Positions 1 to 8,010 are shown, counted from the first letter of the stretch. The stretch is DNA of 36,032 nucleotides from an uncultured Clostridium sp. (GCA_948434985.1 CAOJFV010000001.1:1-36032); one strand, 5' to 3'. The notes: generated from the letters alone by a model not told the origin. Program-made: numbers and translations.

Positions 1-340
1 CAACATAAATCAAATTAGGTTTTCCTAAACCTTGTCTTTTTTCTGCTATTAAATTTACTTCTGATAATTGTTTAAATGCTTTTGTAACTGTCTTTTCAGA
101 TAAGCAAAGTTTATCTTGTACTTCTTCTCTTGTAAATATTAAATATACTCTACCAAATTCATCAAACCAATGATTCTTTTGTGATAGAGATAATCTATCA
201 AGTAAAAAAGCATATAATATTTTACTATCTGAATTTAAATTTTCTTTATATAGGCTATTAACAAATAATTCTTGTGGAATTTGATAATAACTATTTTCTA
301 ATATTTCATTATTTTTATAATAATCTATTTCCTTCATCAT
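1..340 (-). CDS. RepA_N-type replication initiator, N-terminal part (runs off the left edge)
   Basis: The minus-strand frame opens at ATG 340 after an AAAGGA ribosome site and stays open to the window edge (113 codons seen). The start reads MMKEIDYYKNNEILENSYYQ, followed by a segment with YQIPQELF, KILYAFLLDRLSLS and a winged-helix-like stretch (SEKTVTKAFKQLSEVNLI). This layout is typical of the N-terminal domain of RepA_N initiators of plasmids and integrative elements of Bacillota. Such proteins bind iterons and start replication. It lies beside tRNA-Pro, so it may belong to an element integrated there. The C-terminal part is not visible. The family assignment comes from motif memory, without a search. 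Confidence 0.7.
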   Translation of the reverse strand, partial: MMKEIDYYKNNEILENSYYQIPQELFVNSLYKENLNSDSKILYAFLLDRLSLSQKNHWFDEFGRVYLIFTREEVQDKLCLSEKTVTKAFKQLSEVNLIAEKRQGLGKPNLIYV

Positions 341-383
341 TGTTCCTTTCCAAGATGAAAGAGCATTTTAAAATTCTATATAG

Positions 384-460
384 TTTTTTAGAACTTTTTA
401 AAACATTTTTTATTAATGTAAAAATTTTTTAAAACATAAATTTTAGAACTATTTTAAAAC
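384..460. repeat. TTAGAAC..TTTTAAAAC direct repeats upstream of repA
   Basis: Two near-identical direct repeats (384-404 and 439-460) share TTTTAGAACT followed by TTTTAAAAC. Looser copies (TTTTAAAA) lie at 366-373 and 425-434. They sit in the 235 bp upstream of the RepA-like gene, where iterons or an autoregulatory operator would be expected. The role is inferred from position only. Confidence 0.45.
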
Positions 461-490
461 TTTTTATAGGATTTTTGAGAACTGCATAGA

Positions 491-526
491 AAAAGAGTAT
501 TAACCAAAATCCATTGATTAATACCC
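491..526 (-). terminator. Probable terminator of tRNA-Pro
   Basis: Read on the minus strand, GTATTAA (524-518) pairs with TTAATAC (503-497) and is followed by TCTTTTTC. It lies about 50 nt after the tRNA 3' end. The stem is short and AT-rich, so confidence is moderate. Confidence 0.5.
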
Positions 527-574
527 GTTCAGACTTTTGCAATTTTGTTCAGTTTCCTGAAAATTGCTATCGTA

Positions 575-650
575 TGGTCGAGGTGACAGGGATCGAACCT
601 GCGACCTCATGGTCCCAAACCACGCGCGCTACCAACTGCGCTACACCTCG
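575..650 (-). tRNA. tRNA-Pro (anticodon TGG), CCA encoded
   Basis: The cloverleaf is clear on the minus strand. The acceptor CGAGGTG (650-644) pairs with CACCTCG (585-579). The anticodon loop TTTGGGA gives anticodon TGG, and the T-arm has GGTTCGATCCC. The discriminator A is followed by an encoded CCA (577-575). The gene reads toward the RepA-like gene, so its 3' end is a candidate attachment site for the element to the left. Confidence 0.95.
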
Positions 651-761
651 ATATTATTTAAAGCACCTATATAATATAGCATAAATTAAGAGCGTTTGCA
701 ATATATTTTATGAAAAAATTAACAAATTGTGAAAAAATTTAAAATAAATATCCAGTAAAAA

Positions 762-790
762 TTGACAAAGCTGTAAAACTATGATAAAAT
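762..790 (+). promoter_or_regulatory. Sigma-A-type promoter of rplU-rpmA
   Basis: TTGACA (762-767), a 17-nt spacer and TAAAAT (785-790) form a near-consensus vegetative promoter about 100 nt upstream of the rplU start, leaving room for a leader RNA. Confidence 0.8.
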
Positions 791-794
791 ACTT

Positions 795-880
795 ACTTGT
801 AATCCGCTTAATTAAGGTTTATAAAGGTTAATTAAATTTAACTACCTAAAATTTAGGATTAGCGAGTATACAAAAAAGGG
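795..880 (+). ncRNA. Candidate L21 leader (autoregulatory 5' UTR)
   Basis: The roughly 100-nt untranslated leader before rplU can fold. TTAATT...AATTAA segments pair around 809-835, and CCTAAAATTTAGG (845-857) is a palindrome just before the ribosome site. L21 operons of Bacillota often carry such a leader, which is thought to sense free L21. I identify it from position and foldability and did not match it to a covariance model. Confidence 0.45.
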
Positions 881-892
881 AGGTGTACATAT

Positions 893-1249
893 ATGTACGC
901 AATAATCGAAAGCTGTGGAAAACAATACAAAGTAGCACAAGGAGATGTTGTATTTTTTGAAAAATTAGATGCAGAAGAAGGAAAAAAAGTTACATTTGAT
1001 AACGTAGTATTAGTATCTGATGGAGAAAAAATAGAAATAGGAAATCCTTATGTTAAAGGCTTTAAAGTTGAGGGGAAAGTAGTAGCTCACGGAAAAGGTA
1101 AAAAAATACTTGTTTTCAAATACAAAGCTAAAAAGAACTATAGAAGAACACAAGGACATAGACAACCATATACAAAGGTTGAAATTACTTCTATAAAAAA
1201 ACCAGCTGCAAAAAAAGCTGAAGCAGCAGAAGAAAAAGTAGAAGCATAA
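893..1249 (+). CDS. rplU: 50S ribosomal protein L21
   Basis: The 118-residue protein begins [18 protein letters not shown], the standard L21 start. It contains the conserved late segment [20 protein letters not shown] that contacts 23S rRNA. The C-terminal tail is Lys/Ala/Glu-rich. L21 is a structural protein of the large ribosomal subunit. The start is set by GGGAGGTG (878-885). It is cotranscribed with rpmA 59 nt downstream. The Prp protease gene normally found between the two in Bacillota is absent. Confidence 0.97.
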   Translation: MYAIIESCGKQYKVAQGDVVFFEKLDAEEGKKVTFDNVVLVSDGEKIEIGNPYVKGFKVEGKVVAHGKGKKILVFKYKAKKNYRRTQGHRQPYTKVEITSIKKPAAKKAEAAEEKVEA

Positions 1250-1308
1250 ATTTAGATTTTATTAAAAGAGATATATCACTATAAAATTAGGAGGGAGTGA
1301 GATAAAGT

Positions 1309-1575
1309 ATGGCTCATAAAAAAGGTCAAGGTAGTGTTAAAAACGGAAGAGACAGTGAGTCTAAACGTCTTGGTGTAAAACGTGCTGATGGACAATTCGT
1401 TCTAGCTGGAAACATATTAATTAGACAAAGAGGAACTAATGTACATCCGGGAACTAATGTTGGAATCGGTAGTGATGATACTTTATATGCATTAGTAGAT
1501 GGAATAGTTAAATTTGAAAGATTAGGAAGAGACAAAAAGAAAGTTAGTGTTTACGAACAAGAAGTAACAGAATAA
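1309..1575 (+). CDS. rpmA: 50S ribosomal protein L27, without the cleavable N-terminal extension
   Basis: The 88-residue protein starts [20 protein letters not shown], and the rest is canonical L27 ([21 protein letters not shown]). L27's N-terminus reaches the peptidyl-transferase centre. Many Bacillota make it as a precursor with a short extension cut by Prp. Here translation begins almost exactly at the mature end. An in-frame TAA at 1303-1305, just upstream of the ATG, excludes a longer form. The ribosome site AGGAGGG (1289-1295) is 13 nt upstream, which is long. The missing extension fits the missing prp gene. Confidence 0.97.
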   Translation: MAHKKGQGSVKNGRDSESKRLGVKRADGQFVLAGNILIRQRGTNVHPGTNVGIGSDDTLYALVDGIVKFERLGRDKKKVSVYEQEVTE

Positions 1576-1582
1576 TAAAAAG

Positions 1583-1614
1583 GATAGCAGACTAAAATGT
1601 TTGCTATCTTTTTT
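1583..1614 (+). terminator. Terminator after rpmA
   Basis: GATAGCA (1583-1589) and TGCTATC (1602-1608) form a 7-bp stem followed by a T run to 1614, directly after the rpmA stop. Confidence 0.85.
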
Positions 1615-1702
1615 ATTATTCTATTATTACATAGGATTAGTAAAAATATAGTAAAATGAATAAAATCAAATATTATTTGGAAATATAATATTGGTGATTT
1701 AT

Positions 1703-1954
1703 ATGAGAATATCGTGGGTAAAAGCAAAAAGTGATGACAAAAGTTTTAGATTTCAAAAAAATATGGGATTTGATGTATATGAAATAGAAGATTTAGAAAA
1801 AACAGATAACAAAATAAGTGAATTAGTTAATAAAAATTATCACACAATAATTCTATCAAATGAAATAGCGGGTTTTTCTACAGATATAATAAAAAAATAT
1901 TCAAAAGATGATACAGTAAACATTATAATTGCAAATAACAAAAAAGAATATTAA
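1703..1954 (+). CDS. Small protein of unknown function, distantly ATP-synthase-F-subunit-like
   Basis: The start is ATG 1703, behind GGTGAT (1693-1698); the frame could also open at TTG 1691. The 83-residue product (MRISWVKAKSDDKSFRFQKN...) alternates predicted strands and helices (FDVYEIEDL, HTIILSNEIAG, VNIIIANN). This recalls the small Rossmann-like fold of V-type ATPase subunit F, but the resemblance is weak. The gene stands between the rplU-rpmA terminator and the yyaC-like gene, 60 nt upstream of the latter, so a sporulation link is possible but unproven. It is AT-rich like its neighbours. Confidence 0.55.
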   Translation: MRISWVKAKSDDKSFRFQKNMGFDVYEIEDLEKTDNKISELVNKNYHTIILSNEIAGFSTDIIKKYSKDDTVNIIIANNKKEY

Positions 1955-2014
1955 CAAAAATAATGAATATAGATATAAAGATAAATATTCTTATACAAAT
2001 TATGAGGTGATATA

Positions 2015-2560
2015 ATGCTTACAAGAGATATAGTATTTAATGATTTCGTAAATGAATTTAGCAGTAAAATATATAATCTTAAAAGTGATAAACCATATAC
2101 AGATTATATATTTTTATGTGTAGGTTCAGATAAAATAACAGGGGACGCATATGGACCAATAGTAGGAGAAAATCTAGAAAAGTTATTTAAAAATTTTTAT
2201 AATAATATTAAAGTAGTAGGAACTCTAGAAAATCCAGTATCAGGAGTAAATCTAGAAAAAGAAGTAAACAATATTATAAATTCATATGAAAACCCATGCA
2301 TAATTGCGATAGATGCAGCACTTTCAAAAAAAGAAGATATAGGAAAAATTGTAGTATCAAATTCAAAAATTAAATTTGGAAAAGGAACTAATAAAAAAAT
2401 GATAGAAATAGGAGATATCAGTATAAAAGGAATTGTTGCAAGAGATTATAATATGCCAAGGTATAATTATAGGGAATTACAAAATGCATCATTAAATATA
2501 GTAATAAATCTTGCGGACATTACATCAGAGGGAATTTATAATGTTATAAAATATAGATAG
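2015..2560 (+). CDS. yyaC: YyaC-type sporulation protein (DUF1256), putative germination-protease-like fold
   Basis: The 181-residue protein has the family signatures FLCVGSDKITGDAYGPIVGE near residue 33, VVGTLENPVSGVNLEKEV near residue 70 and IIAIDAALSKKEDIGKIVVS near residue 100. YyaC proteins are sporulation-specific and structurally related to the GPR spore protease and hydrogenase-maturation proteases. The conserved Asp in DAYGP and the Asp in IAIDA are present. The ribosome site GAGGTGAT precedes ATG 2015. The context (spoIVFA/B-like genes downstream) agrees with a forespore or mother-cell role. The exact biochemical role in the family is not settled. Confidence 0.85.
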   Translation: MLTRDIVFNDFVNEFSSKIYNLKSDKPYTDYIFLCVGSDKITGDAYGPIVGENLEKLFKNFYNNIKVVGTLENPVSGVNLEKEVNNIINSYENPCIIAIDAALSKKEDIGKIVVSNSKIKFGKGTNKKMIEIGDISIKGIVARDYNMPRYNYRELQNASLNIVINLADITSEGIYNVIKYR

Positions 2561-2624
2561 TAAAATGTATATTCCTAAAAAAAATGGAAAAAATTATAAT
2601 AACCAATTTTTTAGGAGGGTACAT

Positions 2625-2963
2625 ATGGAAGAAAACAATATGAAAAACATAATAGTATTAAAAGATTTACCATCAAATCTTATCGAAGAAGCGATAGTAA
2701 TATTAAAGGAAAATGTTAGTGTAAAAAACATAAATAAGAAAAAGGAAAATGTAAAAGTTACTACAAGAGGGAAATTAAATCCAAAAGAATATATTATAAA
2801 AGAAGCAGAATCAGTTGTAGCAAGCTATATTTCAAACTTAGAAAAACCAAAACAACTAGAAGTAACTAATAATAAGATAAAAAAGAAATATAAAAACCTT
2901 AAAAAATTAACTGCTTTCTTTGCAGTTGTTGCAGTATTAGGAATTATAGTCAATTTTATATAA
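2625..2963 (+). CDS. Unknown protein with one C-terminal membrane segment
   Basis: I place the start at ATG 2625 because AGGAGGG (2613-2619) precedes it. The frame could open at ATG 2565, but no ribosome site is seen there. The 112-residue product has a charged N-terminal part (NIIVLKDLPSNLIEEAIVIL), a Lys-rich middle (KKKYKNLKKL) and a hydrophobic tail (LTAFFAVVAVLGIIVNFI) that should be one membrane helix. It looks like a tail-anchored protein. It lies between yyaC-like and spoIVFA-like genes, so a sporulation role is plausible. I do not recognise the family. Confidence 0.7.
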   Translation: MEENNMKNIIVLKDLPSNLIEEAIVILKENVSVKNINKKKENVKVTTRGKLNPKEYIIKEAESVVASYISNLEKPKQLEVTNNKIKKKYKNLKKLTAFFAVVAVLGIIVNFI

Positions 2964-3000
2964 AAGTAATAGAAAAGTTTTTATATAATTAAAAAGCATA

Positions 3001-3060
3001 AAACACTTTTTTCTAACATATATATTAAAAAATATATTACGTTAGAAGAGGTGTTTTTTT
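3001..3060 (+). terminator. Long hairpin with T run overlapping the next gene's ribosome site
   Basis: AAACAC, TCTAAC and TATATATT on the left pair with AATATATT, GTTAGA and GGTGTTT on the right, followed by T7. The right arm contains GAGGTG (3047-3052), the only ribosome site for the TTG start at 3062. The structure can therefore end upstream transcription and also hide the start of the spoIVFA-like gene. Confidence 0.7.
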
Positions 3061-3061
3061 A

Positions 3062-4006
3062 TTGGAAAGAACTTTAAGCCCAGAAGAAAAAATTAGAAGA
3101 GCAGAAGAAATTTATTCAAGAAGAAGAGGTGGACATACAAGTAGAAATATTGCTACAGTTAATGTATCGAACGAAAAAAACTATGGATTATTAAAAAAAA
3201 TGATATTACAAATTGCAATTTGTTTGGTAATTTACTTTATATTTTACTTAGTTCAAAATAGTAACTATGTATTTTCACAAGATATAATAAACAAAACAAA
3301 AGAAATATTATCATATGACATAAACATAGAAGAGATATTTACTAATATTATGAATGGAATAAATAGTTTTAGTAATGAATTAGTTCAAAATGATACAAGT
3401 AATACTATAAATGATGAAGAAAACAAAAATAACAATACTGTAAATACAGATATTAAAAATACAGTAAGTGAAGCAAAATTAGCAAGTGTAGCAGCAGAAA
3501 ATGTTATGTTTGCTCAAAGTTCAAACAAAGAAGAACAAAATTTAGAAAATAACAATGAACAAAGCAATAATGAGGAAACTAAAAAACTAGAAGAGTTAAC
3601 AGATGAGGAATATATAAAAATATTTAACCTAGCAAAACCAGTAGAAGGAATTGTATCATCAGAATTTGGAATAAGAGATGTAGATAACCCAATAGCAAGC
3701 AAAGATCATAAAGGAATAGATATAGCAGCAAATACAGGAACTGAGATAAAAGCTGCAATGGATGGAACAGTTACGATTTCCTCTACTACAGGGAGCTATG
3801 GATATCATATACAAATAACAAATAATGATGTAAGTACTTTGTATGCGCACTGCAGTAAACTATTAGTAAATGTTGGAGATAATGTTGCTAAAGGACAAGT
3901 AATTGCAGAAGTAGGATCTACAGGAAATTCCACTAATCCACATTTACATTTTGAAATAAAAAGAGGGAACAATTATATAAATCCTAGAGATATATTAGAG
4001 TTTTAG
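3062..4006 (+). CDS. spoIVFA: SpoIVFA-like membrane protein with M23/LytM domain
   Basis: The start is TTG 3062, using GAGGTG 10 nt upstream. The N-terminus MERTLSPEEKIRRAEEIYSR is cytoplasmic. One membrane helix follows near residues 45-65 (QIAICLVIYFIFYLVQ), then an Asn/Glu-rich linker and a C-terminal M23 domain from about residue 190. The metal motifs look intact: HKGIDIA, LYAHCSK and HLHFE. In Bacillus SpoIVFA the LytM domain is degenerate; it helps control the intramembrane protease SpoIVFB. Here spoIVFB follows 10 nt downstream, near rplU-rpmA as in Bacillus. A catalytically active endopeptidase of the SpoIIQ type is the alternative reading. Confidence 0.8.
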   Translation: MERTLSPEEKIRRAEEIYSRRRGGHTSRNIATVNVSNEKNYGLLKKMILQIAICLVIYFIFYLVQNSNYVFSQDIINKTKEILSYDINIEEIFTNIMNGINSFSNELVQNDTSNTINDEENKNNNTVNTDIKNTVSEAKLASVAAENVMFAQSSNKEEQNLENNNEQSNNEETKKLEELTDEEYIKIFNLAKPVEGIVSSEFGIRDVDNPIASKDHKGIDIAANTGTEIKAAMDGTVTISSTTGSYGYHIQITNNDVSTLYAHCSKLLVNVGDNVAKGQVIAEVGSTGNSTNPHLHFEIKRGNNYINPRDILEF

Positions 4007-4016
4007 GGGGATTATA

Positions 4017-4670
4017 ATGAGCATAAATATTAACTTAAAAATATTTCTATTTGCTATTATATTTTATTTTACTAAACAAATAGAAATATATGTACTACTT
4101 ATGGTATTTGCGATTTTACATGAAATTGGACATTTAATTTGTGGCATAGTATTAGGACTTAAACCAAAAGCACTAAAAATAATGCCACTTGGAATAAGTA
4201 TAGAATTTAGTGTAATATGTAACGATTACAATAAAAAAATAAAAAATGCAAATGCACTTAGTTTAAAAAGAATGATAATTGCACTTGCAGGTCCTATTAC
4301 AAATTTTCTTATAGTAGGAATCTGTTTAATAGTAAAAGGATATATGGATCCTTTTTGGTGTAATGAAATAATATATGCAAACATATTAATTGCAATATTC
4401 AATTTACTTCCAATATATCCATTAGATGGAGGAAGATGTATAAAATCACTAATACATATTTTTAGAGGGAATAAACAAGCAATAGAATACACAAATCACA
4501 TATCGAATATATGTGTGATACTTATAACTATGCTTGCAAGTATTGGAATATATTATTACAAAAATATAGCAATACTATTAATTGTAATATACTTATGGAC
4601 ATTGATGATTGTAGAAAACAAGAAATATAATACTAAAAAGAGAATTTATAAAATAATAGAAAATAGTTGA
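4017..4670 (+). CDS. spoIVFB: SpoIVFB-like site-2 (M50) intramembrane metalloprotease
   Basis: The 217-residue multi-membrane protein has the M50 zinc motif HEIGH (residues 35-39) inside the second hydrophobic segment. The second motif, NLLPIYPLDGGR, lies in a later helix and carries the third zinc ligand Asp. SpoIVFB cleaves pro-sigma-K in the mother cell during sporulation. It lacks a CBS domain in the 217 residues, so it is shorter than some clostridial homologues. The start follows TAGGGGG 10 nt after the spoIVFA-like stop, so the two form an operon. Confidence 0.88.
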   Translation: MSININLKIFLFAIIFYFTKQIEIYVLLMVFAILHEIGHLICGIVLGLKPKALKIMPLGISIEFSVICNDYNKKIKNANALSLKRMIIALAGPITNFLIVGICLIVKGYMDPFWCNEIIYANILIAIFNLLPIYPLDGGRCIKSLIHIFRGNKQAIEYTNHISNICVILITMLASIGIYYYKNIAILLIVIYLWTLMIVENKKYNTKKRIYKIIENS

Positions 4671-4724
4671 AATAAAACAAAAATAATAGTACTATATACA
4701 TAGGAAAAAACGGAGGAATTGCAA

Positions 4725-5900
4725 ATGACAAATTTAAAACAAAATAAAGGAATAACTCTTGTAACACTTATACTTGCCATTGTTATAATGTTAATAATAT
4801 CAAGTGTAATACTTTATAATGCAAGTACTGGAATGAATACAAGAGCATTAAATAATATGTATAATGATATAACGATAATAAAAGATAAAGTGGATATATA
4901 TTATGTGCAATATGGAACACTTCCAATAATTAAAAAATTATACACAAATGTTGAAAATGTTAAAAATATAAATATAAATGATAATGAAAATTATTATGTA
5001 GTTGATTTAGAAGCATTAGAGAATATAACTTTAACATATGGAAAAGATTATAAATCTTATAAACAAAACCAAGATAACGAAACAACAGATTTATATATAA
5101 TAAATGAGCAAAGTCATACAATATACTATGTAAAAGGAATCACATTAGATAATAAAAATTACTATACAATACCAAATGAATATACAAAAGTGAAAATACC
5201 AGCAGTCAATAGACTAAAATTAACACAAATAAATAACAATATAGCAACATTAGATATATATGCAATAAACAAAAATGTAGGAATTAGAACGATTAATTTA
5301 TATAAAGGAAATGATATCTATAAAACATATGAATATACAGATTCTACAAAAGAACAAAAACAAGAAATTATAGATGTACAATTACTCTTTTATGAAGAAA
5401 GTAACTGGTATATGCAAATAATAGACACAAATGGAAATACTACAACCTCAGAAACAATTACACTAAAAAATGAAGATATAATAAGCACAAAAGAAGACCT
5501 ATTTGCACTTGCAAAAGTAGTAAATAGTGGAAACACATTAGAAGGAAAAAGAATAAAACAAATAAATGATATAGACTTAGAAGGTAGCATAGATAACCAG
5601 TGGACACCTATAGGAAACTATGAACAAGATGAAAATTATTATTTTGCAGGAACATATGATGGAAGAGGACATACAATTAGTGGTTTTTATTTTAATACAA
5701 ATATAGGATACAAAGCTTTATTTGGAAAAAGTACAGGTACAATACAAAATGTAGTATTAAATGTAGAAAATTCTGAAAATGAAAATAATATTATAGAAAT
5801 ATGTTCAGTAAATACTGGAGTAATAAATAACTGTACAAATAATTCTAATAAAGTAGAGGGCGAAGCTCTTACTAATCCAAATGAAGAAATACAAGATTAA
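4725..5900 (+). CDS. Type IV pseudopilin-like protein with C-terminal GLUG repeats
   Basis: ATG 4725 has GGAGG 8 nt upstream; the in-frame TTG at 4719 is not needed. The 391-residue protein starts with a prepilin-type signal, KGITLVTLILAIVIMLIISS. Cleavage should fall after the Gly, but the usual Glu at +5 is replaced by Thr. A long Asn/Thr/Tyr-rich extracellular region follows. The C-terminal part has a GLUG-type motif (WTPIGNY, FAGTYDGRGHTISGFYF, ALFGKSTGTIQNVVL), found in surface and adhesion proteins. Export and surface display are likely. No pilus assembly genes are nearby. Confidence 0.75.
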   Translation: MTNLKQNKGITLVTLILAIVIMLIISSVILYNASTGMNTRALNNMYNDITIIKDKVDIYYVQYGTLPIIKKLYTNVENVKNININDNENYYVVDLEALENITLTYGKDYKSYKQNQDNETTDLYIINEQSHTIYYVKGITLDNKNYYTIPNEYTKVKIPAVNRLKLTQINNNIATLDIYAINKNVGIRTINLYKGNDIYKTYEYTDSTKEQKQEIIDVQLLFYEESNWYMQIIDTNGNTTTSETITLKNEDIISTKEDLFALAKVVNSGNTLEGKRIKQINDIDLEGSIDNQWTPIGNYEQDENYYFAGTYDGRGHTISGFYFNTNIGYKALFGKSTGTIQNVVLNVENSENENNIIEICSVNTGVINNCTNNSNKVEGEALTNPNEEIQD

Positions 5901-5905
5901 GAACT

Positions 5906-5943
5906 AAAAAGTGGGCAGACAATAGTCTTTGTCCACTTTTTAT
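5906..5943 (+). terminator. Terminator after the pseudopilin gene
   Basis: AAAAAGTGG (5906-5914) pairs with CCACTTTTT (5933-5941) around an imperfect inner stem (GCAGAC/GTCTTTG). It follows the stop at 5900 and ends in a T-rich tract. Confidence 0.85.
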
Positions 5944-5985
5944 ATACCAATATTCAAAACTTTTATCAAAATTTCTTAAATTTAC

Positions 5986-6014
5986 TTGAAAAACGGTATA
6001 AAAGCAAGTATAAT
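5986..6014 (+). promoter_or_regulatory. Promoter of the split tRNA-Arg gene
   Basis: TTGAAA (5986-5991), a 17-nt spacer and a perfect TATAAT (6009-6014) lie 18 nt upstream of the truncated tRNA 5' half. It may now also drive the complete tRNA-Arg at 6211. Confidence 0.8.
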
Positions 6015-6032
6015 AGTAATGTTAATAAAAAT

Positions 6033-6071
<39 letters not shown>

Positions 6072-6132
6072 ATGCACGCCCATAGTTTTATAAATATTGA
6101 TATTTTGGGATTTCAAGGACTTAAGTCAAAAG

Positions 6133-6371
6133 TTTTCCCCTGAAATTCCCCTTAATATAAATTTCATATTGAAAATATTGTAAATGTACTTTATAATATT
6201 TTTATTATATGCGACTGTAGCTTAGCTGGATAGAGCACTCGGCTACGAACCGAGAGGTCGGGGATTCGAATTCCTCCAGTCGCACCATACTCTCAAGCAA
6301 GTTTGAGAGTTTTTATTTTCCTCTTTGCCGTAAATATTTTCCCCTTATTTTGACTACTTTTCCCCTGAAAT
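6133..6371. repeat. Left-end TTTTCCCC repeats (candidate integrase arm sites)
   Basis: Doublets of TTTTCCCCTKA occur at 6133-6156 (TTTTCCCCTGAAATTCCCC) and at 6336-6371, inside the integrase 3' end. The first nearly equals the doublet at 19382-19404. Clustered repeats at both ends of a Tn916-like element suggest arm-type binding sites. Confidence 0.5.
6211..6287 (+). tRNA. tRNA-Arg (anticodon ACG), CCA encoded
   Basis: The cloverleaf is complete. The acceptor GCGACTG pairs with CAGTCGC. The anticodon stem CTCGG/CCGAG encloses the loop CTACGAA, giving anticodon ACG. The T-arm, discriminator A and an encoded CCA follow. After A34-to-inosine editing it reads CGU, CGC and CGA but not CGG. It lies just inside the element, beside the integrase, and differs from the split chromosomal copy, so it may compensate for that loss. 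It bears directly on the CGG anomaly in this window. Confidence 0.93.
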
Positions 6372-7686
6372 TGTTCAAAATTTACTCTCTCAAATTCTTT
6401 TTTCTTTCGTTCTTCTGATACATGAATATAGTAAAAATCTGTAGTTTCAAATTCGGCATGTCCCATTAATTCTCTTAAAACTTCCTTATCCATACCTTTT
6501 TCACTCATTAAAGTTGCAAAAGAATGTCTAAATCCATAAATTGTCATGTGTTCTAGTTTATGTTTTTTAATAAATTCTGCAATCTTTTTTATTAATCTTT
6601 CTGGACATAAGGTGTTCCAATAGTATTCGAAAATACATAATCGTTATTATTCCATTCTTGTCCATGTTGTAAGTTATTCATTTTTTCTTTTTTTAGATTA
6701 AGTAACATTTCTTTTAATCTTGGTGTCATTGGTATATTACGATAACTTTCTGTAGTTTTCAAATCTCCATCAGTCATAATATGTCCTGTTATATTCATTT
6801 CATCATCATATAATGTAATATCCTTGTAAGCATTTTCCACTCTAATTTTGTTTTGATTAAAGTGAACAGATTTCCACTTTAATCCACAACCTTCTTCTGG
6901 TCGCATACCTGTTTGAAGTAGAGTAGCAAAAAGTAATGCAAATGGTCTTTTATCTTCTTCACATACATCAAGCCATACTTTTTGTCTATCTTCTGGCAAA
7001 TAACACACTTTTGCTACCTTAGCTCTTTTTTTCTTTTGAAATTTCAAATCAAAGCTTGGAACCTCATTTATTAAGCCTTTTTTATCTTTTGCATAAGTTA
7101 ATACTGCTCTAATAAGCAAGAATAAATCTTTAGCAAGTCTAGGTGTTTTCTGCCTTTTTTCATTGATATAATTTTCTACTAAATCCTTACTAATCTCACT
7201 CACATGATATTTTTCAAAATCTACCATAACATGATTTTTAATAGTGTTTATGTATGTTTCTACCGTTTTTAAACTAATCGTTTTATTAGTAGTAGGATTA
7301 ACTTGTTTCTTCTTCCAATTAAGCCATTCCTTCGCTATGTTTGGAAATAAAGTATAATCATCTGCTAGTACCTCTATTTTTCTTTTTGCTTTTTCTTCGT
7401 TAAATTCAGTAAATTTATTTAATTCTGATGAACATTCTTCTGTAAATACTTTAACATTAGGAATAGTGCTATTCCTCTTAATATCAAAATACACATCAGT
7501 AATTAATTCACCTAATCTTTTTCTTGCCTCTTGTTCACTTCTTGCTGTCCTTGATAATCTCGGATTCCTATCAACTCCCTCCATAATTGAATTTAGGGCT
7601 AATGTTACTCTTGCCTCATAACTATTTCCTTTTTTTCTTATTGTAACTGTTCCTTTTGGTGCTCTTTGTCTATTTATTTTTTCCAT
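6293..7686 (-). pseudogene. int: Tn916-type tyrosine integrase, frameshifted near 6603
   Basis: The frame runs from ATG 7686 through an arm-binding N-terminus (GTVTIRKKGNSYEARVTL), a core-binding domain (TVETYINTIKNH) and the first catalytic Arg (TGMRPEEGCGLKW), then stops at 6592. The rest continues in another frame with the box II and III residues (YGFRHSFATLM, LMGHAEFETTDFYYIH). A missing base restores everything: GTCCAG near 6602-6607 should read as Val-Pro-Glu (one C more). There is no CGG at this break, unlike the housekeeping genes here. It is probably a true lesion, possibly an assembly error. Confidence 0.85.
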
Positions 7687-7800
7687 TAAATAACTCCTTC
7701 CAAATAAGTTTAAAAAACTAAATAGTTTAAGGGCACAAACTTAATATCTAAACATATTTTATCACGTTTAAAACAAGAAATCAGCCCTTTTTACTAATTA

Positions 7801-8010
7801 CTAATAATCATAGTCGCCATACTCTCCACAGTTGTCCTCAAACCATTTTTGTAACAATTCTTTATTAATAATAATCTTGCGTTAAAATCTAACTGCTGGA
7901 AAACCTTTTACTTTAACTAATTTCAACATTAAATTTCTACCTATACCTAACATTTCTCTTGCTTCATCTACAGTTAATCCCAATTTTGTATTTTCTTCAT
8001 TTGTTATCAA
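7801..8010 (-). pseudogene. xis: Excisionase-like DNA-binding protein with an internal TAA
   Basis: From TTG 8010 (AAAGGAGG upstream) the frame reads MITNEENTKLGLTVDEAREM, then LGIGRNLMLKLVKVKGFPAVRF. TAA follows at 7884-7882, then RKIIINKELLQKWFEDNC and a short tail to the stop at 7801. This is the Tn916 Xis/helix-turn-helix excisionase pattern, in which a residue (usually Gly) stands where TAA is. Without the stop it would be 69 residues. With the broken integrase it indicates an element that can no longer excise by itself. Confidence 0.7.

Noticed and set aside
384-460. CRISPR array from repeats upstream of the RepA-like gene (and the three iterons at 8053-8222)
   Set aside because: There are too few units, the copies are imperfect, no unique spacers of constant length occur, and no cas genes are present.
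6592-6620. Integrase break as a ninth CGG-type shift or programmed -1 shift
   Set aside because: There is no CGG at the site, the missing base shifts the frame the other way, and no slippery heptamer or following stem is apparent.
7801-8010. TAA readthrough in the excisionase-like gene (and in the RelE-like gene)
   Set aside because: TAA ends most genes here, so it is a normal stop. Both genes are dispensable and of types often found decayed.
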